From: CAZIMM01 sp964540415 | GTDB lineage: Bacteria > Bacillota > Clostridia > Oscillospirales > Acutalibacteraceae | Direction: 5' to 3' | NCBI GenBank assembly: GCA_964540415.1 | Contig: CAZIMM010000069.1 | Coordinates: 1 to 11,379 of the forward strand | DNA length: 11,379 nucleotides | Program-made: the position numbers and the translations under genes | Shown: positions 1-5,346 of the stretch, in pieces | Layout: the number at the start of each line of letters is the position of its first letter | Position numbering within the stretch: the stretch's first letter is position 1 | Notes under the pieces: generated by a model | What the model was told of the DNA's origin: nothing | The model's database searches: none | What the model saw: only the letters and a program-made list of their open reading frames with translations

Positions 1-34
1 TGCGAGTCATCGTCGCACCCTTAATACGAGCCAT
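1..34 (-). CDS. rplT: 50S ribosomal protein L20, N-terminal fragment (runs off the window)
   Basis: Only the first 11 codons are inside the window; they read MARIKGATMTR, the usual L20 N-terminus (MARxKGxxxTR). The ATG at 34-32 is preceded, six bases upstream, by a strong ribosome binding site (TTGGAGG on the minus strand, about 44-50). L20 binds 23S rRNA early in 50S assembly and in Firmicutes also represses its own operon. The gene follows rpmI with a 34-base gap, the standard infC-rpmI-rplT order, which makes the call secure despite the short fragment. Confidence 0.9.
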   Translation of the reverse strand, partial: MARIKGATMTR

Positions 35-68
35 GATAAACTACCTCCAAAATTTCGTTTCTTCCCGA

Positions 69-266
69 TTATTTATAGGGAACAAGGCGCTTGATCTGCT
101 TCTGGTTAGTGGTATCCGCCACCTCAACCTTACGCAAATTTCTCTTGCGCTTGGTGTTCTTCTTTGTCAGGATGTGCGATTTGTAGGCATGAGCTCTCAT
201 GGGCTTGCCGTTCTTTGACAGCTTAAAACGCTTTTTCGCACCGCTGTGAGTCTTAATTTTGGGCAT
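69..266 (-). CDS. rpmI: 50S ribosomal protein L35
   Basis: A 65-residue, very basic protein beginning MPKIKTHSGAKKRFK and containing a KRKRNLRK stretch, as L35 proteins do; the usual family length is 64-66 residues. The ATG at 266-264 is chosen over an in-frame upstream start at 302 because a GGAGGAAA ribosome binding site (about 273-280) sits just before it and because MPKxKTHxGxxKRF is the conserved L35 N-terminus. L35 is a component of the large ribosomal subunit. It lies 41 bases downstream of infC and 34 bases upstream of rplT, so all three are almost certainly co-transcribed from the promoter at about 1000. Confidence 0.97.
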   Translation of the reverse strand: MPKIKTHSGAKKRFKLSKNGKPMRAHAYKSHILTKKNTKRKRNLRKVEVADTTNQKQIKRLVPYK

Positions 267-307
267 AACGGGTTTCCTCCTTAATTCTCCTTTGCTCGGC
301 AAAGGGC

Positions 308-826
308 CTATTTTGCATTTTTCGGCGTAAGGAACATCAGCATTGAACGTCCTTCAAGCTTGGCTTCCTTCTCGACAGTGCCTTCCTCGGCACATGCCTC
401 GGCAAAGCGCCTCATGTTTGTGAGCCCAAGGTTTGAGTGAGCCATCTCTCTGCCTCTGAATCGAATTGACACCTTGACCTTGTTGCCCGCAAGCAGGAAC
501 TTCTTTGCGTGCCCGACCTTTGTGTCGAAATCATGCGTGTCAATGTTGGCTGAGAGGCGGATTTCCTTGATTTCAACAATACGTTGATTCTTCTTTGCCT
601 CTTTCTCACGCTTTGACTGTTCGAAATGATATTTTCCGTAGTCCATGATTTTACACACAGGCGGCTTCGCCTGCGGCGCAATCTTAACAAGGTCCAGATT
701 CTTGCTCTCGGCAATTCGCAGCGCCTCGCTTGAGGACATAATCCCGAGCTGTTCGCCGTCGTTCCCGATGACCCTCAGTTCCTTGTCGCGTATTTCCTCA
801 TTGATTTGCATTTCTTTCACACTAAT
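308..826 (-). CDS. infC: Translation initiation factor IF-3, probable ATT start
   Basis: IF3 binds the 30S subunit, prevents premature 50S joining and monitors start codon and initiator tRNA choice. The protein is about 172 residues, normal for the family. It shows the N-domain opening (QINEEIRDKELRVI, near residue 8), the linker signature APQAKPPVCKIMDYGKY (50-66), a Lys/Glu-rich linker helix (about 70-80) and the C-domain with IRFRGREMAH (121-130). Start: no ATG, GTG or TTG lies at a good distance from the strong GGAGGTG site at 834-840. ATT at 826-824 has a seven-base spacing and gives ISVKEMQINEE. AUU is the known start of Escherichia coli infC and allows IF3 to discriminate against its own mRNA. 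The first in-frame ATG (811) is 22 bases from the SD; GTG at 820 is 13 bases away. The start is an inference; the gene identity is not in doubt. Confidence 0.95.
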   Translation of the reverse strand: MSVKEMQINEEIRDKELRVIGNDGEQLGIMSSSEALRIAESKNLDLVKIAPQAKPPVCKIMDYGKYHFEQSKREKEAKKNQRIVEIKEIRLSANIDTHDFDTKVGHAKKFLLAGNKVKVSIRFRGREMAHSNLGLTNMRRFAEACAEEGTVEKEAKLEGRSMLMFLTPKNAK

Positions 827-840
827 TGTCAAACACCTCC
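824..840 (-). promoter_or_regulatory. Ribosome binding site and rare ATT start codon of infC
   Basis: On the minus strand GGAGGTG (840-834) is followed by seven bases and then ATT (826-824), in frame with IF3. Among the candidate starts only this one has optimal spacing: TTG at 832 is one base from the SD, GTG at 820 is 13 and ATG at 811 is 22. The arrangement fits the known AUU-based autogenous control of infC. Confidence 0.65.
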
Positions 841-856
841 GCGTCGAATTTGAGAT

Positions 857-890
857 AAAAAACAAAGCGCGGACACATTTCTTCCGCGCT
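857..890 (-). terminator. Intrinsic terminator (attenuator) in the infC leader
   Basis: On the minus strand AGCGCGGA (890-883) and TCCGCGCT (873-866) form a perfect 8-bp GC-rich stem with a nine-base loop, followed directly by TTGTTTTTT (865-857). It lies between the infC promoter and the infC ribosome binding site, so it can only work as a premature terminator. Its 5' arm overlaps the 3' arm of the antiterminator described separately. In Bacillus subtilis the infC operon is controlled by L20 through transcription attenuation; this element is the probable counterpart. Confidence 0.85.
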
Positions 891-945
891 GCCAATACAC
901 CGGTGACACAAAGTGCCGCACCGATTAAAAGTATTGACCGCAGCG
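887..945 (-). promoter_or_regulatory. Candidate L20-leader antiterminator
   Basis: On the minus strand CGCTGC (945-940), a three-base GGT bulge and CAATAC (936-931) can pair with GTATTG (898-893) and GCAGCG (892-887), giving 12 base pairs. Nested inside is a hairpin closed by CGGTG (923-919) and CACCG (905-901). The 3' arm shares bases 887-890 with the terminator's 5' arm, so the two structures exclude each other. This is the architecture expected of an L20-responsive leader; the specific L20 contact site was not identified. Confidence 0.65.
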
Positions 946-995
946 GGACAAAACCCACAGGGTGAGAACGAGATGTTCTGCTTTGTTGTGCTGAT

Positions 996-1024
996 ATTCT
1001 AACAGACTATTATTTATATGTCAA
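996..1024 (-). promoter_or_regulatory. Sigma-A promoter of infC-rpmI-rplT
   Basis: Minus strand: -35 TTGACA (1024-1019, perfect consensus), 17-bp spacer, -10 TAGAAT (1001-996), with TGT just upstream giving an extended -10. The transcript should start near 989, leaving a leader of about 150 nt before the infC ribosome binding site. Confidence 0.9.
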
Positions 1025-1034
1025 GTATTTTTTC

Positions 1035-1062
1035 AAAAAAACATCGGAATATTCCGTTTTTT
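1035..1062 (-). terminator. Probable weak terminator after the C_GCAxxG gene
   Basis: A 12-base palindrome CGGAATATTCCG (1045-1056) is followed on the minus strand by ATG and seven T (1041-1035). It is also flanked by A/T runs on the other side, so it could act in both directions. It lies between the end of the C_GCAxxG gene and the infC promoter. The GC stem is short, so termination may be partial. Confidence 0.5.
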
Positions 1063-1099
1063 GCTTTTCTTCCTCATGAATCAATGCAATTCGAAACAT

Positions 1100-1552
1100 T
1101 CAAACCGGCTTTTCTTCAATGAGGCTGTCCAGTATTTTTGCCGCGTCCTCAACAAATCTCACGCACGGACGGCATTTATAAAATTCGGCGGTTCTTTTTG
1201 TCGGCTCGGGTGAGGAATCCGGCTTTAGAGATTCCAGCAGCTCACGGCATATTATTGTGCCGTTCATCCCCTTGAATTCAGCACCGAGGCGCTGAATGAG
1301 CGCGTAATGCTCTTTTTTTGCAATAGGGTCGGAAATGTCGGAATAACCGTAAAGCAGACCTGCAACCATGAACATCGCGGAGCACGCTCCACAGACCTCA
1401 CGCATTCTGCCCATTCCGCCGCCGAATGAGGAAGAAAGCCGAAGTGCCTGCTCCTTCTCCATCCCAGTGACATCACAGAACGCCGCAAACACCGCCTGTG
1501 CGCAGTTACAGCCATCGGCGAAAAGCTCATGTGCTTTTTCAACATGTGACAT
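1100..1552 (-). CDS. C_GCAxxG_C_C family protein (putative redox-active cysteine protein)
   Basis: A 150-residue soluble protein of the C_GCAxxG_C_C family, found in many anaerobes and thought to be redox-active or to carry a metal centre; no reaction is established. Eight cysteines are visible: C15 and C17 (GCNCAQAV), C26, C54 and C57 in VCGACSAMFMVAG (the family's namesake motif in variant form), C102, and C127/C130 (CRPC). A glycine-rich FGGGMGRM precedes the central motif. The ATG at 1552 is preferred to an upstream in-frame start at 1615 because AAGGGGG lies seven bases before it and because the longer form would extend over the promoter's -35. The gene is monocistronic, with its own near-perfect promoter, and is divergent from the hydrogenase-like unit. 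There is no signal peptide, so it should be cytoplasmic. Confidence 0.88.
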   Translation of the reverse strand: MSHVEKAHELFADGCNCAQAVFAAFCDVTGMEKEQALRLSSSFGGGMGRMREVCGACSAMFMVAGLLYGYSDISDPIAKKEHYALIQRLGAEFKGMNGTIICRELLESLKPDSSPEPTKRTAEFYKCRPCVRFVEDAAKILDSLIEEKPV

Positions 1553-1583
1553 ATTCGAGCCCCCTTCGCAAATTACTGCAGTC

Positions 1584-1612
1584 AGTATACATTTTTGCCC
1601 GACATTTGTCAA
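1584..1612 (-). promoter_or_regulatory. Strong sigma-A promoter of the C_GCAxxG gene
   Basis: Minus strand TTGACA (1612-1607), 17-bp spacer, TATACT (1589-1584). Both hexamers are consensus or one base off. The predicted start near 1577 leaves a 5' UTR of only about 25 nt, which holds the ribosome binding site. Confidence 0.88.
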
Positions 1613-1654
1613 CAAACGGGATGAATAAACAGCTGTTTTTCTTGTTTTTTGGTA

Positions 1655-1683
1655 TTGTATCTTTTTTAATTAGATGGTATAAT
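1655..1683 (+). promoter_or_regulatory. Sigma-A promoter of the hydrogenase-like three-gene unit
   Basis: TTGTAT (1655-1660), 17-bp spacer, TATAAT (1678-1683, perfect), with TGG before the -10 giving an extended -10 element. The start is expected near 1690, about 25 nt upstream of the first ATG. The surrounding DNA is very A/T-rich. Confidence 0.8.
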
Positions 1684-1714
1684 TATTTTGATTTTATGTA
1701 TAGGGGCAAATATA

Positions 1715-2068
1715 ATGAAAATAAAAGAAATTGCAGAACTGCTTCCCGGCGAGGTGCTGTGCGGCGAGGAATATCTTGACCGTGACGTTTACACCGCCTG
1801 CGGAAGCGACATGATGAGCGACGTTCTGGCATATGTGAAAGAACAGGCCGTTATGCTCACAGGGCTTGTCAACCCCCAGGTTGTCAGAACAGCGGAAATG
1901 ATGGATATGAAGTGCATCGTTTTCGTCCGCGGAAAAAGCCCGGACGAGGGCATGATTGCTCTTGCAAAGGAGCGTGAAATCACACTGATTTGCACGAAGA
2001 CCGAGATGTTCACCTCATGCGGCAAGCTTTACGAAAGAGGTCTGAGAGGCGGAAACAAAGGAAGATGA
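1715..2068 (+). CDS. DRTGG domain-containing protein
   Basis: A 117-residue single-domain protein of the DRTGG family, a fold also seen upstream of HPr kinase and in CBS-domain pyrophosphatases, where it is thought to bind ligands or nucleotides. The visible family signature runs from ACGSDMMSDVLAYV (28-41) through LTGLVNPQVVRTAEMMD (48-64) and CIVFVRGKSP (67-76) to MFTSCGKLYERGL (98-110). The ATG at 1715 is chosen because an AGGGG site lies eight bases upstream; an in-frame start at 1688 lies before the ribosome binding site. The stop overlaps the next gene's ATG (ATGA, 2065-2068), suggesting translational coupling. In Clostridia such genes recur beside [FeFe]-hydrogenase genes, as here. Its exact function is unknown; a ligand-sensing or adaptor role is an inference. 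Confidence 0.85.
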   Translation: MKIKEIAELLPGEVLCGEEYLDRDVYTACGSDMMSDVLAYVKEQAVMLTGLVNPQVVRTAEMMDMKCIVFVRGKSPDEGMIALAKEREITLICTKTEMFTSCGKLYERGLRGGNKGR

Positions 2069-2484
2069 GTGTGATTAAACAACATTACAACATCAGCGGG
2101 TCCGATTTTACCCGTGCCGGCGAGGCATCCGGAAAAATCAAAAAGACGCTCAAGGAGCTGGGTTTTTCGCCGGATGTTGTCAGAAACGTTGCAATTGCCG
2201 TTTACGAGGGTGAGATCAACATGGTTATTCACGCTGGCGGCGGAGAAATTGATGTGATTATCAACCCCGAACAGATTGTTTGTGTTCTCAGCGACAGCGG
2301 CCCCGGCATAGCAGATGTTTCTCTTGCAATGAAAGAGGGCTATTCCACTGCGCCGGATAATGTTCGCGCCCTCGGCTTCGGAGCAGGCATGGGTCTGCCG
2401 AACATTAAAAAATACAGCAGCGAAATGAAAATCGACACCGAGCCGGGTGTCGGAACGACAATAACCCTTCGTTTCGCAGCCTGA
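2065..2484 (+). CDS. RsbW/SpoIIAB-like ATP-binding protein (anti-sigma-type serine kinase)
   Basis: A 139-residue GHKL ATPase domain without a sensor or dimerisation domain, the size of the anti-sigma kinases RsbW and SpoIIAB. The N-box is AVYEGEINMVIH with E48 and N52 (catalytic Glu and Mg-binding Asn positions); the G1 box is DSGPGI (77-82), the G2 region GFGAGMGL (104-111), and GVGTTITL closes the fold (128-135). All ATP-binding elements appear intact. Family members phosphorylate an anti-sigma antagonist or hold a sigma factor; no partner is encoded nearby, so its target is unknown. The start at 2065 overlaps the DRTGG stop, and the hydrogenase-like gene follows after 27 bases. It probably carries the output of the redox-sensing module. 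Confidence 0.88.
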   Translation: MSVIKQHYNISGSDFTRAGEASGKIKKTLKELGFSPDVVRNVAIAVYEGEINMVIHAGGGEIDVIINPEQIVCVLSDSGPGIADVSLAMKEGYSTAPDNVRALGFGAGMGLPNIKKYSSEMKIDTEPGVGTTITLRFAA

Positions 2485-2511
2485 CTACTTTACTGAAGGA
2501 TTGTTATAGAT

Positions 2512-3804
2512 ATGGCAGAATTTTACCATTCAGTGCGCCTTGACGAAAGCAAGTGTCTGGGCTGCACAAACTGCATAAAGCGTTGCCCGACGGGTGCAAT
2601 CCGCGTACGCAACGGCAAGGCTCACATCATCAAAGAGCGTTGCATTGACTGCGGCGAGTGCATTAAGGTTTGTCCTCACCATGCAAAATACGCCGAGCAC
2701 CAGTCACTCAACCAGATTCTCGAATTCAAGCACCGCATTGCCATCCCGGCGCCGTCACTTTACGGTCAGTTCAACAACCTTGACGATGTTAACTATGTTC
2801 TCACCGCGCTTAAGAGTGTCGGCTTTGATGACGTTTATGAGGTCTCGCGGGCAGCAGAGCTTGTCAGCGATGCAACACGCAGACTTCTCGCCGAGGGTAA
2901 GCTGAAAAAGCCCGCAATTTCCTCTGCATGTCCTGCAATATGCAGGCTAATCAGGGTTGCTTTTCCGAAGCTTATTGACAATGTGGTTCCGCTGAACTCT
3001 CCCATGGAGGTCGCGGCTTCTCTTGCGCGCAAGCGCGCAGTTGAAAAAGGACATTTTGAGCCGGACGAGGTCGGAGTGTTCTTCATAACTCCCTGCCCTG
3101 CCAAGCTCACGGCAATCAAACAGCCGATTTGTCTGCCAAAGTCAAACGTCAACGGTGCCATAGCAATCAAGGACATCTATCCCATCCTGCTTCGCACCAT
3201 GGATAAGCTGACTCCGGAGGAGGTTGAAGATTTGAGCCGTTCCGGAATTATCGGTGTCAGCTGGTCGGTGAGCGGCGGCGAGTCTTCCGCGCTGCTGAGA
3301 GAGCATTATCTTGCTGCCGACGGCATTGAAAACGTCATCCAGGTTCTCGATGAGGTTGAAAACGGAAAACTGCATGACATAGATTTTATTGAGCTCAATG
3401 CCTGCACCGGCGGCTGCGTCGGCGGCTCGCTCACGGCTGAAAATCCGTTTATCGCTCGTGCGCGTCTCCAGCGCCTGCGCAAGCACCTCCCGGTTTCGTG
3501 CAGTCACCTCGAAAATGATATTCCCGATGAAATGTACTGGAAGCTTCCTCTTGTCGGTGTCAATGTAATGCAGCTTGCGGACAATGTCAGCGATGCTATG
3601 ACCATGATGAACCATCTTGAGGAAATTCTCAACAATCTGCCCGGTCTTGACTGCGGCACCTGCGGTGCTCCCTCTTGCCGTGACCTTGCGGATGACATTG
3701 TCCGCGGCTATGCACGCGAAAGCGACTGCATTTTCAATTTGCGCAACGAGCTGACGGGTCCGACTCTCAAACACCTGATTCCCGCTCCGTTCAGGACGCC
3801 GTAA
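2512..3804 (+). CDS. [FeFe]-hydrogenase-like iron-sulfur protein, putative sensory type (group D-like)
   Basis: A 430-residue protein with an N-terminal 2x[4Fe-4S] ferredoxin domain (C15, C18, C21, C25 and C44, C47, C50, C54), a hydrogenase H-cluster domain (about 75-330) and a C-terminal [4Fe-4S] domain (CGTCGAPSC: C381, C384, C389, plus C406). The three H-cluster motifs are SSACPAIC (137-144), TPCPAK (193-198) and NACTGGC (296-302). The four cubane ligands are kept (C140, C195, C298, C302), and so is the Lys after motif 2 (K198). The Cys that relays protons in catalytic enzymes (TSCCP) is Ala139, the motif-2 Met is Thr193, and the following Glu is Ala201. This resembles putative sensory [FeFe]-hydrogenases, which turn over H2 poorly. 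There is no PAS or kinase domain; signalling probably passes through the co-encoded ATPase. An AAGGA site lies ten bases before the ATG. Assembly would need HydEFG from elsewhere in the genome. Confidence 0.85.
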   Translation: MAEFYHSVRLDESKCLGCTNCIKRCPTGAIRVRNGKAHIIKERCIDCGECIKVCPHHAKYAEHQSLNQILEFKHRIAIPAPSLYGQFNNLDDVNYVLTALKSVGFDDVYEVSRAAELVSDATRRLLAEGKLKKPAISSACPAICRLIRVAFPKLIDNVVPLNSPMEVAASLARKRAVEKGHFEPDEVGVFFITPCPAKLTAIKQPICLPKSNVNGAIAIKDIYPILLRTMDKLTPEEVEDLSRSGIIGVSWSVSGGESSALLREHYLAADGIENVIQVLDEVENGKLHDIDFIELNACTGGCVGGSLTAENPFIARARLQRLRKHLPVSCSHLENDIPDEMYWKLPLVGVNVMQLADNVSDAMTMMNHLEEILNNLPGLDCGTCGAPSCRDLADDIVRGYARESDCIFNLRNELTGPTLKHLIPAPFRTP

Positions 3805-3820
3805 AGCTTCAATTCCCGAT

Positions 3821-4711
3821 TTACATTATTGACGAAAGAGTGAGCATCTCCTCAACGTCTGCATAAATGCTGTCAAGCTGTTCAATCGGCAACGGGTTTT
3901 CTCCCCTGCCGATTTCGATTGTGAACGCCGGTCTGTCAAACATTCGTATGAACCAGTCCTTGAAGCCGCCGTGGCTTGCAAGCCCGGCATTTGTCACGAG
4001 AGTGTAGCCGGACGATGCCGCAAATATTCGCGCCATCATTTCCGCTCTCTGAGGAGTTTTTTCGCCGTACTGCCAATAAATCTCCTCACCCTGGCTGTGC
4101 AATGCAATCGCATGGCGGATATCCCTGGAGTTGCACAGCCGCACAAGTGCAGAGGTCTCCGGCTCGCTTTCCGGACTTTTGCCGCCGTACTGCTTCGGCG
4201 CGGGTCCCGTGATTCCGCACTCCTGCTCCATTTTGTGCAGTTCGTACCAACCGGCGTTGAAATTATGATTTATGTCCACTCCGGCAGCGTTCGCACTCCA
4301 CGGCTTTTTGTCTTTACCCGCCGCTTCGCGAACAGTGTTTGCATAACACCCCGCCGACTCCGCGCCGTGCATGCAGATTTCCATACCGTCCGGATTGAGA
4401 CAGGGCACAATAATAATTCCTCTTTCCTGAAAAATATTGTTAATTCGTATGCCCGACATTTCGGTTTCGTTTTGCAGTGCCGAGCATATGTTTTCAAAAA
4501 AGCGCAGCAGCACAAGGCAGGTCATCCACTCGCTTCCGTGCACCCCGCCGACATAAAGCGACGCGTTGCTTCTGTCTCCTGCTCCGAGAGTATATATTGC
4601 TCTGCCTGCAAGACTTCTTCCGCAGACACCGTATGTTGCAAAAGGATACTTTTCCTTGAGAGCGTATATTTTGTCTCTGAGCTCAGAATAATCAAACTGT
4701 GCAACCTGCAT
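3821..4711 (-). CDS. M14 family zinc carboxypeptidase (possible gamma-D-glutamyl-meso-DAP peptidase)
   Basis: A 296-residue metallopeptidase domain. The zinc ligands are H58 and E61 (GGVHGSEW) and H205 (ALHSQGEE); the catalytic Glu is E266 (FTIEIGRG). LNPDGME (105-111) and VDINHNFNAGW (145-155) are further family motifs. In carboxypeptidase A the second reads NRN, where the Arg binds the substrate's C-terminal carboxylate; here it is His149, which may mean a different substrate end. Bacterial relatives cut gamma-D-Glu-diaminopimelate bonds in peptidoglycan peptides. No signal peptide is evident, so recycling of muropeptides in the cytoplasm is possible. The ATG at 4711 is preferred to a GTG at 4744 because GGAG lies about ten bases before it. 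The gene is convergent with the hydrogenase-like unit, leaving 16 bases between stops and no terminator visible. Confidence 0.85.
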   Translation of the reverse strand: MQVAQFDYSELRDKIYALKEKYPFATYGVCGRSLAGRAIYTLGAGDRSNASLYVGGVHGSEWMTCLVLLRFFENICSALQNETEMSGIRINNIFQERGIIIVPCLNPDGMEICMHGAESAGCYANTVREAAGKDKKPWSANAAGVDINHNFNAGWYELHKMEQECGITGPAPKQYGGKSPESEPETSALVRLCNSRDIRHAIALHSQGEEIYWQYGEKTPQRAEMMARIFAASSGYTLVTNAGLASHGGFKDWFIRMFDRPAFTIEIGRGENPLPIEQLDSIYADVEEMLTLSSIM

Positions 4712-4760
4712 TGAATTTTCATCTCCGTTATATTTAGTTATCACAAATCTATATTCATCC

Positions 4761-4783
4761 TTCGCCGCTCATATTCCGGCGAA
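4761..4783. repeat. Perfect 7-bp inverted repeat upstream of the Nudix gene
   Basis: TTCGCCG (4761-4767) and CGGCGAA (4777-4783) are separated by nine bases and end three bases before the AAAGGAG ribosome binding site of the Nudix gene. It lies in the 89-base divergent region between the M14 gene and the seven-gene unit. It could be an operator or a 5'-UTR hairpin; no T-run follows on either strand, so it is not a terminator. No convincing -35/-10 pair was found for either divergent gene. Confidence 0.4.
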
Positions 4784-4800
4784 ACAAAGGAGAACACTTA

Positions 4801-5346
4801 ATGAAGCTTGAAGAAAGCACAATTCTCAAAACCACAGTTTACAAAGGAAAAATTCTCAACCTGCGTGTCGATATGGCTGAGCTGCCCAACGGCAAGGAGG
4901 CTGTCCGCGAGGTTGTTGAACATTCCGGCGGGGTCACCGTTGCCGCTCTGACGAACGATGATGAGCTGATCTTTGTCAGGCAGTTCCGCTACCCTTACAT
5001 GGAGGTTGTGCTTGAGCTGCCCGCAGGCAAGCTCGAAAAGGGAGAGGATCCCCTTGAGGCCGGCAAACGCGAGCTGCTTGAGGAGGCAGGGGTCACTGCC
5101 GAAAAGTATCTTGATCTCGGAAAATTTTATCCCTCCCCCGGCTATTGCGCCGAAATAATCCACCTTTATGCCGCAACAGACATCAAAGAGAATGAACAAA
5201 ATCTTGATGATGACGAGTTTCTCAATGTTGAGAGAATTCCGCTGAAAACCGCCGTGGAAATGGTTCTTAACAATGAGATTCCCGACGGCAAAACTCAGAC
5301 AGCGGTGCTCAAAGTTGCAATGATAAAGGGTTTGCGGGTTAAATGA
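4801..5346 (+). CDS. nudF: Nudix hydrolase, ADP-ribose pyrophosphatase type
   Basis: A 181-residue protein with a perfect Nudix box, Gx5Ex7REUxEExGU, from G76 to V98 (GKLEKGE ... RELLEEAGV). The preceding FVRQFRYPYMEVVLELPAGK and the later SPGYCAEIIHLYAA are typical of the ADP-ribose pyrophosphatase subgroup, which hydrolyses ADP-ribose to AMP and ribose-5-phosphate using Mg2+ or another divalent metal. It is cytoplasmic, and its length matches the subgroup. AAAGGAG lies eight bases before the ATG. The stop overlaps the maf start (ATGA, 5343-5346), so translation of the two house-cleaning nucleotide hydrolases is probably coupled. It is the first gene of the seven-gene unit. The subgroup is fairly secure, the physiological substrate less so. 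Confidence 0.9.
   Translation: MKLEESTILKTTVYKGKILNLRVDMAELPNGKEAVREVVEHSGGVTVAALTNDDELIFVRQFRYPYMEVVLELPAGKLEKGEDPLEAGKRELLEEAGVTAEKYLDLGKFYPSPGYCAEIIHLYAATDIKENEQNLDDDEFLNVERIPLKTAVEMVLNNEIPDGKTQTAVLKVAMIKGLRVK

Noticed and set aside
827..958. N-terminal extension giving a 216-residue IF3 with a hydrophobic, signal-like start
   Set aside because: It lies in the leader, covers the attenuator and the strong ribosome binding site, and IF3 proteins have no such extension.
1575..1582. ACTGCAGT palindrome at the transcription start of the C_GCAxxG gene as an operator
   Set aside because: Eight bases are too short to distinguish from chance, and it matches no operator known to me.
1553..1615. 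Longer start for the C_GCAxxG protein
   Set aside because: It would begin upstream of the promoter's -35, so the codon would not be in the mRNA; the ribosome binding site supports 1552.
3142..3774. Minus-strand 210-codon open frame opposite the hydrogenase-like gene
   Set aside because: It is a shadow of a well-supported gene with clear iron-sulfur motifs; its translation shows no recognisable family and it has no suitable ribosome binding site.
2512..3804. Ordinary catalytic [FeFe]-hydrogenase (HydA)
   Set aside because: The relay cysteine and proton-pathway Glu are absent, and the domain order with a C-terminal [4Fe-4S] domain fits the putative sensory type.
3971..4714. Plus-strand 247-codon open frame opposite the M14 peptidase
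   Set aside because: The opposite strand has zinc ligands and catalytic Glu in order; this frame is rich in Arg, Cys and His without motifs, as expected of a shadow.
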